From contig CALCXM010000025.1 of NCBI GenBank assembly GCA_937905825.1, positions 1-64,000 of the forward strand: a stretch of 64,000 nucleotides of DNA. The letters are read 5' to 3'. The first letter of the stretch is position 1. Each line of letters starts with the position of its first letter. The DNA comes from an uncultured bacterium. GTDB taxonomy: Bacteria > Planctomycetota > UBA1135 > GCA-002686595. The notes under the pieces are model-generated. The model was not told the DNA's origin. It saw only the letters and a program-made list of their open reading frames with translations, and did no database searches. Shown here piece by piece: positions 48,683 to 57,809 of this stretch. The position numbers and the translations under genes are program-made.

Positions 48683-49195
48683 ATGACCAGAAACTACGAC
48701 GCCATTCTCATCGGAATCGGCCCCTCGGCTCCGGCCCATCGCGAGGACCTGGGCGCGCAGGGCATGGAAGTCGCCTTGATCAGCAGCGAGCGCGACACAT
48801 CCCCCGCCACGCACTACGACAGCGTGAGCGCTCGCGGGCTCGTGGCCAGCACACGCACCCTGTTCGTGGCCAAGCGCGCCGCTGGATTTGGCATACGCAT
48901 TCCCGGCCCGCCGGAGGTGGACTTCCCGCGTGTCACCGCGCGCCTCAAGGAACTGCAACAACAGTCCCGCCATTGCCGCAACACATGGATCTCGCGCATG
49001 AACAACGTGCAGCTCCTCGCGGGGGAGGCGCGCTTCCGAAGGCCACAGTTCCGGGCCTCAACGGGGATGAAGTGGTGCACCAAATCCTCCTCGCTATGCA
49101 CACCCGAACGCCACTTGGCGCAAAGCGCCCACATTCGCACCACCGTCTCCGCCCTGCTGCCCTCCACCTTGCACAACCTCGTGCCCCTCAACTAA
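48683..49195 (+). pseudogene. Remnant of mercuric-reductase-like pyridine-nucleotide-disulfide oxidoreductase
   Basis: N-term MTRNYDAILIGIGPSAP...LVASTRTLFVAKRAAGFGIRI...PRVTARL matches family start; C-terminal family segment GDEVVHQILLAMHTRTP in another frame, then HIRTTVSALLPSTLHNLVPLN; central region missing. Confidence 0.75.
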
Positions 49196-49214
49196 CGCAC
49201 CCAAGCCCTCCACC

Positions 49215-49862
49215 ATGTACACCACGATCCAAGCATCCATGCAGGCTTCCAGCTCCAGCGCCCCGGACCTCCTGTTCCGCAGTCAATTGCAACAAGGGCA
49301 GCCTCGGGCAACCCAGCAGTTCTTTGAAACCTACTTCCCGCGCGTCTACCGTCGCGTCCTGCAACAAGTCCGCGAGCAGTCCGTGGCGGAAGACCTGACC
49401 CAAGACATCTTCCTGAGAATCCAACGCTCCCTGCCGCGCTTTGAACCCGCGAAGCCCCTGGGGCCCTGGATCGCCACCATTGTGAAGAACCGCATCACCG
49501 ATCACTGGCGTTCTCGCGGGCTCTCCCGGGACACACTCAGTTTGGATCAACTCGAAGTCTCTCGGGGCGTCGGTGCTGTGAGCTGCGACTCGCCCTCCGC
49601 CGGCCAAGAGCATTCGGAAGCGGTCAGCATTGTGCAACGTGCCATCAACGGCTTGCCAAAAAGTCTGCGTTCGGTGCTCCAACTGCGCGTGTACGAGGGT
49701 CTCTCTTTCGACGCCATTGGGGAGTTGCTCGAGCTCACCTCGCCCACCGCTCGCAAGCGTTACTCGCGGGCCTTGGAAGCCTTGCGCAGCAGCGGCCCCT
49801 TGGCGCAGTTGCACACGGGCGCGGACGGCTTGGGATTCGCGACCGCTCACTCCTTGAACTAG
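49215..49862 (+). CDS. RNA polymerase sigma factor, ECF/sigma-70 family
   Basis: FETYFPRVYRRVLQQVREQSVAEDLTQDIFLRIQRSLPRFEP; ...KSLRSVLQLRVYEGLSFDAIGELLELTSPTARKRYSRALEALR. Confidence 0.9.
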   Translation: MYTTIQASMQASSSSAPDLLFRSQLQQGQPRATQQFFETYFPRVYRRVLQQVREQSVAEDLTQDIFLRIQRSLPRFEPAKPLGPWIATIVKNRITDHWRSRGLSRDTLSLDQLEVSRGVGAVSCDSPSAGQEHSEAVSIVQRAINGLPKSLRSVLQLRVYEGLSFDAIGELLELTSPTARKRYSRALEALRSSGPLAQLHTGADGLGFATAHSLN

Positions 49863-50022
49863 GAACCTGTGCCACAGATAGCGACCCGGGCGCAGGTTCC
49901 TGCGAATCCAACGCAGCGCACAGGCAGTTCAGTAAGGGTCAGGTAGAGGACGCAGGGAGCCACAAACAGAGCGGCGCTTTGTCGTACCGTCCCCTCAACC
50001 CCAGCCCCCTCCTCCTCGATTC

Positions 50023-51756
50023 ATGCTGCGAACGACGACCCTTGCCTTCTCCACCCTTGCCCTCGCTCTCGCCCCATTGGCCCCCGCACTGCAAGCGAGA
50101 GAAGGTGCCGAGATCCCCAGCTTGGGGGTGCACTTGCGGCTGGAATCCGCTCCTGATCTGCGCTTGGCGGTGCAGGTCACTGTGCTCGGTGAGCAGGATG
50201 GCGAGACGGCCTTCGCGGTCTCCAAAGACTGGGGCGGCGTGCCTCCCGAGCGCATCGACTTGCTGGACGCCAGCGCCCAAGACTCGCTGGAAAAGGAGCT
50301 GCATGTGAAGCGTGACTCCAATGTGCAGTGGACCGTTCAACACGACCCCGGTGCGACCATCACCCTGACCACCTGGCTCTTGCCGGCGGAGCTACGCAAC
50401 AGTGGCGACAGCGCAGATCACTACCGTCCCCTGTTGGAGCCTGACTTGTTCCAGGCTGTCGGCCATCTACTCGTGCCGCGTCCCATGCTCGAAGGCGCCG
50501 AGGATGAAAAGGTGCGACTCGACTTGTCGTTCTCTGGATTCGAAGAAGCGGGCTGGAGCGTGGCCCACTCCTTCGGGCTGGGCAGCGGTCCAGTGAGCGT
50601 CGAGGAAACCCGTTCGCGCATCTCCGGCATGCTGTTCAACGCGGGCGAGATCCAAGTGGGCACGCGCGAGATCCGTGGAGGCACCATCGCCCTGGCCCTG
50701 GACTCGACAAAGTGGAAGTTCGAGGGGGAAGAGCTCACCGAGTTGGCCGCGGAAGTCGTCAACCTGCAACGGGAGTTCATGGACGACGATGGGGCGCCCT
50801 TCTACTTCATCAGCGCGATCCGAGTGGGACCGGACAACAGTCCTGGATTCAGCCTTGGAGGCACCGGCCTCACCAACAGCTTCGCGCTCTTCATGCAGAG
50901 CAACACGGTCATCGCTCCGGATTCTGTCATGGGTCCCGAAGTGCTCAAGCTGCTCAGCCATGAGTGCTTCCACGAGTACAACGGCACGCGCATTCGCCTG
51001 GCCCAGCCAGACGTTCGGAACTACTGGTTCTCCGAGGGCTTCACCGAGTACTTTGCGCGTCAGCTCCTGCTCGAAGATCAGCTACTCGACCCAGGGCGCT
51101 ACGTGCAATGGCTCAATGAAACCCTGCGGAGCTACCACGAAAGCCCCGTGCGCAATCTGCCCGCGGTAAAACTCGCCAAGATTTTCTGGAGCGACATGAA
51201 CGGCCAGCAGCAACCCTACTTACGCGGGGAACTGGTGGCGATCTTGGCAGAACATGCCATCCGCCAACACACCGGCGGCGAAAAGACCCTCGCGGACTAC
51301 ATGCGAGTTTTGCTGGCCAAGTCCAGTGCGCAGCCGAGTTTGCGCTTTGACACTCAGCGCTTGCTGGAAGAGCTCGGAGCGTTCACGGGGCCCGAGATCC
51401 TGCCCACCTTGCGATCAATCTGCGTGGACGGAGCCACGGCGGTCTTGCCGCCGGACGTGCTCGGGGAACGCTTCGTCTTCGAAGCGACCCAATCCTACGC
51501 CTTCGAAGCGGGCTTCGATACGAACGCTAGCAGCGCGGCCCTCAGGGTCATGGGGCTAGTTGAAGACAGTGCGGCCCACAAGGCCGGGCTGCTCGAGGGC
51601 GATGCTATCTTGGCCCTCAACATGGAGGCCGGCCGCACGGACATCCCCATCGCGATCACCGTGCGATCCTCCCCCGACGTAGCGCCGCGCAAGCTCAGTT
51701 ACTATCCCCGTGGAAAAGAGATCCAGCTACCGCGGGTGCGCTTGGCGAAGGAGTAG
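50023..51756 (+). CDS. M61-like metallopeptidase with C-terminal PDZ domain
   Basis: Signal peptide; LLSHECFHEYNG (HExxH), NYWFSEGFTEYFARQLLLED; PDZ-like MGLVEDSAAHKAGLLEGDAILALN. Confidence 0.85.
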   Translation: MLRTTTLAFSTLALALAPLAPALQAREGAEIPSLGVHLRLESAPDLRLAVQVTVLGEQDGETAFAVSKDWGGVPPERIDLLDASAQDSLEKELHVKRDSNVQWTVQHDPGATITLTTWLLPAELRNSGDSADHYRPLLEPDLFQAVGHLLVPRPMLEGAEDEKVRLDLSFSGFEEAGWSVAHSFGLGSGPVSVEETRSRISGMLFNAGEIQVGTREIRGGTIALALDSTKWKFEGEELTELAAEVVNLQREFMDDDGAPFYFISAIRVGPDNSPGFSLGGTGLTNSFALFMQSNTVIAPDSVMGPEVLKLLSHECFHEYNGTRIRLAQPDVRNYWFSEGFTEYFARQLLLEDQLLDPGRYVQWLNETLRSYHESPVRNLPAVKLAKIFWSDMNGQQQPYLRGELVAILAEHAIRQHTGGEKTLADYMRVLLAKSSAQPSLRFDTQRLLEELGAFTGPEILPTLRSICVDGATAVLPPDVLGERFVFEATQSYAFEAGFDTNASSAALRVMGLVEDSAAHKAGLLEGDAILALNMEAGRTDIPIAITVRSSPDVAPRKLSYYPRGKEIQLPRVRLAKE

Positions 51757-51780
51757 CAGCCCGGGTCCAACTCGAGGCGC

Positions 51781-52248
51781 TTAGAGCAACCAAATGTGGT
51801 AGCAGACGAGCAGGGTGTAGGTCAGCACCGCCGTCACCAGTCCGATGCGCGCCAAGAAAAAGTTCTTGTGGATCGCAAGCACCAGCAACGCGAGGGTGAT
51901 CAACACGGCCTTGCCCATCACGAACCCTAGGCGCCCGCTGATCAAGAGCTGGGCCGCCACGGGGTTCAACTCAATGCCCCCGGCTTGCAGGTGATGGATG
52001 GTGAAGAACGAATCCAATCCGTTCATGAGCGCCACCCAGCCAATCACCAACAGAATCGAGGGGTGATAGATGTCCACGAAGGACCCTTCGCGCTCCTCGT
52101 CCCGGCGCACCGTCCTGCGGCGACCGCGACCGAAGCTGTAACGGGAAAGCCGCGGGGTGCGGTTACTCCGTCGATCTCCACCACGGGGCAGCGAATCCCC
52201 GGCGGCGTTCTGAAGGGCGGGGCTGGCGGATTCGGGAGATTGATTCAT
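51781..52248 (-). CDS. DUF5658-like membrane protein
   Basis: MNGLDSFFTIHHLQAGGIELNPVAAQLL and three hydrophobic helices. Confidence 0.7.
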   Translation of the reverse strand: MNQSPESASPALQNAAGDSLPRGGDRRSNRTPRLSRYSFGRGRRRTVRRDEEREGSFVDIYHPSILLVIGWVALMNGLDSFFTIHHLQAGGIELNPVAAQLLISGRLGFVMGKAVLITLALLVLAIHKNFFLARIGLVTAVLTYTLLVCYHIWLL

Positions 52249-52349
52249 GCGCGGTTTAGCAAAGGGGCCCGGTTCCTATCGGAGCCCGGGCAGCCGGACT
52301 GGAGGCCACTCGGAGAACTCCGTCCGAGTCCGCCCAAACAGGTCGAGAA

Positions 52350-53648
52350 TCAGGGATTCTTCGTGAGTTCGGCCACCAGGGTGGTGGCGTAGGCCCCGGG
52401 AGGAAGGGCGAATTCCAAGCGCAGTCCGTCCGCCTCCCAAGTCCACTGCAGGGTGGGAACGGGCACCACGAGAGCTCTGCGCGCCCCAGGCAAATGAAGT
52501 CCTTTGACGGGCAACTCGAAGCGCTCTGCGACGAGGCCCGCGCGTTCCATGCAGTTGCGCTCGATCTGCCCACCAAGTCCCGTGGCGAGGGGCGCGCGCT
52601 GTCCAGGCAAGGGGCCCGTCAAGGCCAGTTCGAAGGCAGCGCAACGGGTTTCCAACTCCCGCAAGTCCTCGGCCTCGTTCGCTTCAAACAAGCTATGGGA
52701 ACCGTTCAACTGCAAGAGATCTCCGCTCAAGGGTTGCTTGCGCCCTGCGAAGCGTTCCGAAAGCACGGCGTTGAACACTCCCGCTTGCCAAGCGGACAAG
52801 TGCAAGGACAGGGTGCCGCGGTCCAAGGCGCGCAGAGCGCTGCGCCAATCCCCGGGGCGACGGGCCAGCTGGGCCGCCAGAGGAGCGAACTCCCGGGGCA
52901 ACTCCCCCATCCATTCGGTCAGCTTGCGCTGCTCGGGGCGCTTGCCCCGGGCGATCACCTCGAGCAGTTGTCCGGTCGCTTCGGACAGCGGGGAGTGATC
53001 CGGGTGCAGGCGGCGCAAGAGGTACTGACGGGCGCGGCCCTGCAAGAGCAAGAGGCCCAACTCCGGCGCTCGGCCGCTGACCCCGAAGCGTTGGGCTGCG
53101 AAGTAATTGGGCAAGCCTTGCTCGCGCACGAGTGCCAAGACGCTTTCCGCATCCGTGCGCCGCTCGTCGGGGATGCCGCGCAAGAGCAAGCGAAAGCGAT
53201 TGCCGGTCAGCGCTCCCAGACGCAACTTGCGATCGTTGCGCGTGTGCCTGAGCAGCTTGCAGTCGGGAGCTTCCAAGCGCTCAAGGTCCGCGCTTGGCGC
53301 ACCGCGTACGGAAAACCATTGGCGAGTGACTCCGCGCGTGTCCTTGCGCCCGGCCCAACCCACATCCTTCGACTCCACTTGAAAGCTGCGCGCCAAGCTG
53401 CGTGCTAGATCCGGTGTGCTACGGCCGCGCTTTTCAAGGAACAGGAAAAGGTGTTCCCCTTCTCCGCTCGGCTCAAAGGACAGCTGTTCCTCCACCTCGA
53501 AGTCCTCGTGCTCCGTTTTGAAAGCGAGCTCAATGGGCGCGATCCGCGCGGAGACGTAGTGCCACGGCTTGCGCCAGTGCTCCCAAGGCAGCGTTTCCTC
53601 CGGGACGTCCCCCGCAGTGCTGCCCGCCTCGCCGGCTGCGTCCTTCAA
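52350..53648 (-). CDS. truD: tRNA pseudouridine synthase D
   Basis: VGWAGRKDTRGVTRQWFSVRG; NYFAAQRFG; LTGNRFRLLLRG. Confidence 0.93.
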   Translation of the reverse strand: MKDAAGEAGSTAGDVPEETLPWEHWRKPWHYVSARIAPIELAFKTEHEDFEVEEQLSFEPSGEGEHLFLFLEKRGRSTPDLARSLARSFQVESKDVGWAGRKDTRGVTRQWFSVRGAPSADLERLEAPDCKLLRHTRNDRKLRLGALTGNRFRLLLRGIPDERRTDAESVLALVREQGLPNYFAAQRFGVSGRAPELGLLLLQGRARQYLLRRLHPDHSPLSEATGQLLEVIARGKRPEQRKLTEWMGELPREFAPLAAQLARRPGDWRSALRALDRGTLSLHLSAWQAGVFNAVLSERFAGRKQPLSGDLLQLNGSHSLFEANEAEDLRELETRCAAFELALTGPLPGQRAPLATGLGGQIERNCMERAGLVAERFELPVKGLHLPGARRALVVPVPTLQWTWEADGLRLEFALPPGAYATTLVAELTKNP

Positions 53649-54817
53649 AGGGGACGGTCCAGATCCGGCAAGACGGCCGGGTCTGGTGCGTCACCATCGA
53701 CCAGCTCGCGGTAGATGCCGAGGGTTTGGTCCACCATGCGGTCGAGACCAAAATGCTGCGCCACGCGCCGGGCTCCGGCCTCAGCGAAGCGCGCGCACTG
53801 TTCTTTGTCCGAGGCCATGGCGACCATCGCCTGGGCCATGGGCTGCACTTGCGCCGGAGGCACCAGGCGACCGGTTTCCCCATCGATGACCACTTCCGGA
53901 ATCGCTGAGACCGTCGTCGCGAGCACGGGCTTGGTGGTGGCCATCGCTTCCAAGAAGACGAGGCCCAGCCCTTCCCACAGGGAACTCATGATGAAGATAT
54001 CCGTGGCGCCCATCAGGCGCGGCACGTCGTGGCGGATGCCAGCGAAAACGCAGGAACCGCCGAGCTGGAGCTCTTGCGCTAGCGCCTTGGCCCGTTCCTC
54101 CCCGTCGCCAAAGGGATCGCCACCGACCAGCAGCAGCCGAATCGCAGGAGCTTCCGGGGGCGCCGTGTCGATGGCCATGCGCAGGGACTTCAACAACACG
54201 TCGTGGGCCTTTTGCGCCGCGAAGCGTGCCACGCAGATGAAGACCACGTCATCCGCGCCGAAGCCGAACTCCTCGCGTACTTCCATGACCTCTTGGGCGC
54301 TCATGCGTCCGGCTTCCTCGAAGCGCGTGCGGTCGATGCCGTAGTGCACGCGGCGCATGGCGGAGCGCTTGACCTTGCCGTACTTGTGAACGAAACGCGA
54401 CACGTGATCCGAGAGCGCAATGGTGCGCTTGGGCCAGTTGCCCAGGATGCCGTGAACGAAGGAAACGAGTGGCCTGGTCAGCACTTGCTCGTCGTTGTGC
54501 TTGCCCGAAATCAAGCGCGAGCGGCGACCTGCAAGGGTCGCCATCAAGGCCGTGAACATGTCGGCCTTCAGCAAGTGAGAGTGAATGATGTCCGCCCACT
54601 TGAGATGCGGAATGATGCGCGAGACGCCGCCCCCCAGGGGAATCTGCATCACTTCCTGGGCGCCGGAGCGACGAAAGTCATCCGCCAGGGTCCCTTGGCC
54701 TTTGAGGTACGCCACGCGCACTTCATGGCCCCGTTCCGATTGACCGCGCACTTGGCTCTCCAAGTGCTTCTCGGCGCCGCCCACGTCGAGCGTGGTGATC
54801 ACATGCAGAATCTTCAA
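53645..54817 (-). CDS. Glycosyltransferase family 4
   Basis: VITTLDVGGAEKHLESQVRGQSERGHEVRVAYL; EGLGLVFLEAMATTKPVLATTVSAIPEVV. Confidence 0.93.
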   Translation of the reverse strand: MKILHVITTLDVGGAEKHLESQVRGQSERGHEVRVAYLKGQGTLADDFRRSGAQEVMQIPLGGGVSRIIPHLKWADIIHSHLLKADMFTALMATLAGRRSRLISGKHNDEQVLTRPLVSFVHGILGNWPKRTIALSDHVSRFVHKYGKVKRSAMRRVHYGIDRTRFEEAGRMSAQEVMEVREEFGFGADDVVFICVARFAAQKAHDVLLKSLRMAIDTAPPEAPAIRLLLVGGDPFGDGEERAKALAQELQLGGSCVFAGIRHDVPRLMGATDIFIMSSLWEGLGLVFLEAMATTKPVLATTVSAIPEVVIDGETGRLVPPAQVQPMAQAMVAMASDKEQCARFAEAGARRVAQHFGLDRMVDQTLGIYRELVDGDAPDPAVLPDLDRPL

Positions 54818-56007
54818 CTTCGTTCGCCCTCAGGTGCGCTGCCCTGACCGAGCAGGGAGCAGTAGATGTTCAGGAGTCCGGCAACCATGGTTTCATCCGT
54901 GAAGCCTTGCAAGACCCGTTCGCGGGCTGCTGCCCCGGCGGCTTGGCGTTGCAGGGGGGAAAGGGCCAGGACACGCAGCAAACCCGTCGCGATGGCCTGG
55001 GCAGAAATGTCCGTGGTGAGCCAACCGCTGTGGCCGTCCACCAGCAAGTCCGTCGCCCCATCCACCGGGGTCGCGAGCACCGGCCGCGCCGAAGCCATGG
55101 CTTCGAGCACGATGTAGGGCATGCCTTCCCAACGGGAGGGCAAGAGCAGGAAGTCGCAAGCGGCCAAGATCTCCGGCACGTCCCGGCGAAATCCCGCGAA
55201 GGCCACGCGCTTTTGCACGCCCAAGTCCTGGGCCAGCTCGCGCAGTTCCCCGTCCAGCTCCCCATGGCCGACGATCAGGAGTTGCAGGCCCTTCAGTTCC
55301 GGCTTGGAGGCCAAGGCTTGGATCGCCAAGTCTTGTCCCTTGGCCACATTCAAGAGGCCCACGATGGCCGCCGTGGGAAGCTTGGGGTTTAGACCGAAGC
55401 TCGCCAGATCCAGCGCCTGAGCGTTCGCGTAGGGCCCAGGATCGATGCCGTTGGGCACCACGCGGATCTTCTCGGGGGACACGATCCTGGACGCTTTGAA
55501 AGTGCGTGCCTCGCTGTCGCTAACCGCCACGAGTTGGTGGGACATGCCGGCTAGTTGCTGCTCGAGCAGGTAGAACAGGGTGCGCTTCGCAGGGCCGAAC
55601 ATCTCGCCGAACAGGAAGGCCAAGGTGTGCGGCGTGTGCACGCGCTTGCCGACGCCCGTCAGAAAAGAAGCCAAGCGCCCCAAGACGCCCGCCTTCGAGC
55701 TGTGGGTGTGAACGATGTGCGGCTGCAACTCCACGATCAACTTGCGCAGCTTCAAGAGCTGGCGCGCGTCGGTTCCCGGGGAGATGGAGCGCAGCATGGG
55801 CAACTCGTGAACGGTCACCCCCTCACGCTCCAACTGCTCCAGGTCCTCGCGAAAGTCAGCCTGGCGCTCGACCGCCGCCACCAGATGCACGTCGACTCCC
55901 GAGCCGTTCAATCCTCGACAAACATCGATGATGTGGCGCCGAGTTCCACCGATCGTGCACTCCATGATCTGGAGCACGCGCATGGGCTCAGGCTTGGAGT
56001 TGCGCAT
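54814..56007 (-). CDS. Glycosyltransferase family 4
   Basis: IGGTRRHIIDVCRGLNGSGVDVHLVA; HTHSSKAGVLGRLA; EGMPYIVLEAMASARPVLATPVDGATDLL. Confidence 0.93.
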   Translation of the reverse strand: MRNSKPEPMRVLQIMECTIGGTRRHIIDVCRGLNGSGVDVHLVAAVERQADFREDLEQLEREGVTVHELPMLRSISPGTDARQLLKLRKLIVELQPHIVHTHSSKAGVLGRLASFLTGVGKRVHTPHTLAFLFGEMFGPAKRTLFYLLEQQLAGMSHQLVAVSDSEARTFKASRIVSPEKIRVVPNGIDPGPYANAQALDLASFGLNPKLPTAAIVGLLNVAKGQDLAIQALASKPELKGLQLLIVGHGELDGELRELAQDLGVQKRVAFAGFRRDVPEILAACDFLLLPSRWEGMPYIVLEAMASARPVLATPVDGATDLLVDGHSGWLTTDISAQAIATGLLRVLALSPLQRQAAGAAARERVLQGFTDETMVAGLLNIYCSLLGQGSAPEGERS

Positions 56008-56085
56008 GGCCTTCCTCCACTCTCTGGCCTGTTGCTAGATCCGGCTGGCTGTAGAACACGGCGCAGGTATCCATGGACCCGCGGG

Positions 56086-57588
56086 CTAAAACGCGCCGGT
56101 GCCTTTGACGACCGCCACACCCGTGAGCGAGATCACCACCAGGTCGAGCAGGAATGATTGGTGCTCGATGTAGTAGAGGTCGTAGTCGATGTTGTCGTGG
56201 ATCTGCGACTGGCGCGCGTAGCTGATCTGCCAGAGCCCGGTGATGCCGGGCTTGACGCTCAAGCGCTCGCGCTGGAACTTGCTGTAGCCTTCCACGATGA
56301 AGGGCATCTCCGGCCGCGGTCCCACCAAGCTCATGTTGCCCAAGAACACATTCAGGAACTGGGGCAGCTCGTCCAGGCTGTAGCGACGCAGGTAGCGACC
56401 GATGGTCGTGATGCGCGGGTCGTAGGGGGAATCCGGTGCCGGGGCATCTCCGCTCATGTTGGTGTGCATGGTGCGGAACTTGTACATCGGGAAGAGTTTC
56501 CCGTCCTTGCCCACGCGCTTCTGAATGAAAAGCGCAGGGCCCGGAGACTCCCGTCGGATCAGGATCGCCGCCACCACAAACATCGGGAAGCCGAGCAGCA
56601 AGACCAGGGCCGAAACCGTGATGTCCAACATGCGCTTGGCCAGCATGCTGATCAGCGGGCGCCGACGATCGGCGCGCGTGATGAGCGGGATCGAGTCGAT
56701 GTGCTGGATGCGGATCTTGTAGGAGAGCAGGTGGTGGAAGCGTGGCACGACGTGGTACTTGACCCCAATCCGCTCGCATTCCGCCAGGATCTCCATCACG
56801 CGGTCCTCGTTCTGATCGGGCAGGGCGACAAAAACCTCGCTGACCTTGTTCTCGCCCACCACCCGCTGAAGGTCGTCGAAGCCCCCGAGGATCGGAATGC
56901 GCTCGACCTGCTCGCCGATCCGCTTGCGGTCTTCGGTGATGAAGCCAACCATGTGCAGGCCGAGGGTCGGCACCAAGAGGAACTTGCTGCGCAGCTTGCG
57001 ACCCCACTCGTCCGCCCCATAGATCAGGACGTTGCGGTTGCCGATTCCGCGGCGGTGCAAGCCTTGGATGTACTTGAAGGAGAAGAAGCGACTGGTCGTG
57101 GTGAAGATCAGGATCAGAAAGAACGAGATCGAGATGGTCACCCGCGAGAAGGACCCGGTGTTGATCGGCAGGGAGTCCAGATCCAAGTAGCGATGCAGCC
57201 AGGCCAGGGGCTGCACGAAGACGTTCTCGTTGGATGGATGCGCCTTCACCAAGAGGATCAGGAAGGTCCAGAAGACGAAGTAGCTGACCACCGTCGCCTT
57301 GGCGATGCCCTTGTACTCCTCCATGTTGAGCAGGCTCTTGACCGGGCTGTACATGCCAAAGGCATGGAACGAGACCAGGCACACGGCGCTCATCAGGGCC
57401 CAGATCTGGCGGTAGACCTCCAGCCGCTCGTGGGCCTCCGGGCTGCCCACTTCGCTGCCCATCAAGTAGCCGACCCAACAGGCAAGCAACAGCACCCCCA
57501 GGTCGATGAAGACCTGGGCGGAGAGGATCAGCGGCTCAAAGTTGCGCCGGAGAAAGTGGGCGAAGGATTGCATGGGGGAAGTTGGCAC
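56086..57588 (-). CDS. Polyprenyl-phosphate sugar phosphotransferase (undecaprenyl-phosphate glycosyl-1-P transferase)
   Basis: KRMLDITVSALVLLLGFPMFVVAAILIRRESPGPALFIQKRVGKDGKLFPMYKFRTM; YSLDELPQFLNVFLGNMSLVGPRPEMPF; KPGITGLWQ. Confidence 0.95.
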   Translation of the reverse strand: MPTSPMQSFAHFLRRNFEPLILSAQVFIDLGVLLLACWVGYLMGSEVGSPEAHERLEVYRQIWALMSAVCLVSFHAFGMYSPVKSLLNMEEYKGIAKATVVSYFVFWTFLILLVKAHPSNENVFVQPLAWLHRYLDLDSLPINTGSFSRVTISISFFLILIFTTTSRFFSFKYIQGLHRRGIGNRNVLIYGADEWGRKLRSKFLLVPTLGLHMVGFITEDRKRIGEQVERIPILGGFDDLQRVVGENKVSEVFVALPDQNEDRVMEILAECERIGVKYHVVPRFHHLLSYKIRIQHIDSIPLITRADRRRPLISMLAKRMLDITVSALVLLLGFPMFVVAAILIRRESPGPALFIQKRVGKDGKLFPMYKFRTMHTNMSGDAPAPDSPYDPRITTIGRYLRRYSLDELPQFLNVFLGNMSLVGPRPEMPFIVEGYSKFQRERLSVKPGITGLWQISYARQSQIHDNIDYDLYYIEHQSFLLDLVVISLTGVAVVKGTGAF

Positions 57589-57809
57589 CGAAATCGCGGG
57601 GCGCCTCAGCAGTCCATGGGAAAAGTCTGTTCTGCCCGCGCCAAACGCGGGGCCCCGGGGAGTTTCCCGGGCGATCCACTTGCATCCACAGATCCACGCC
57701 GGCTCTCGGGAAGGAGCACCAAACGGGACTGGGGAATGGGGAACGGAATGACTGTTGCCACGGCAGATAGGACCTTTTGATAGTTGCGGCGCGAAAGATT
57801 ACCCAAAGA

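Noticed and set aside
56158-57780. 540-aa plus-strand ORF
   Set aside because: Antisense to the sugar phosphotransferase; low-complexity Val/Glu/Gln-rich translation typical of a mirror frame.
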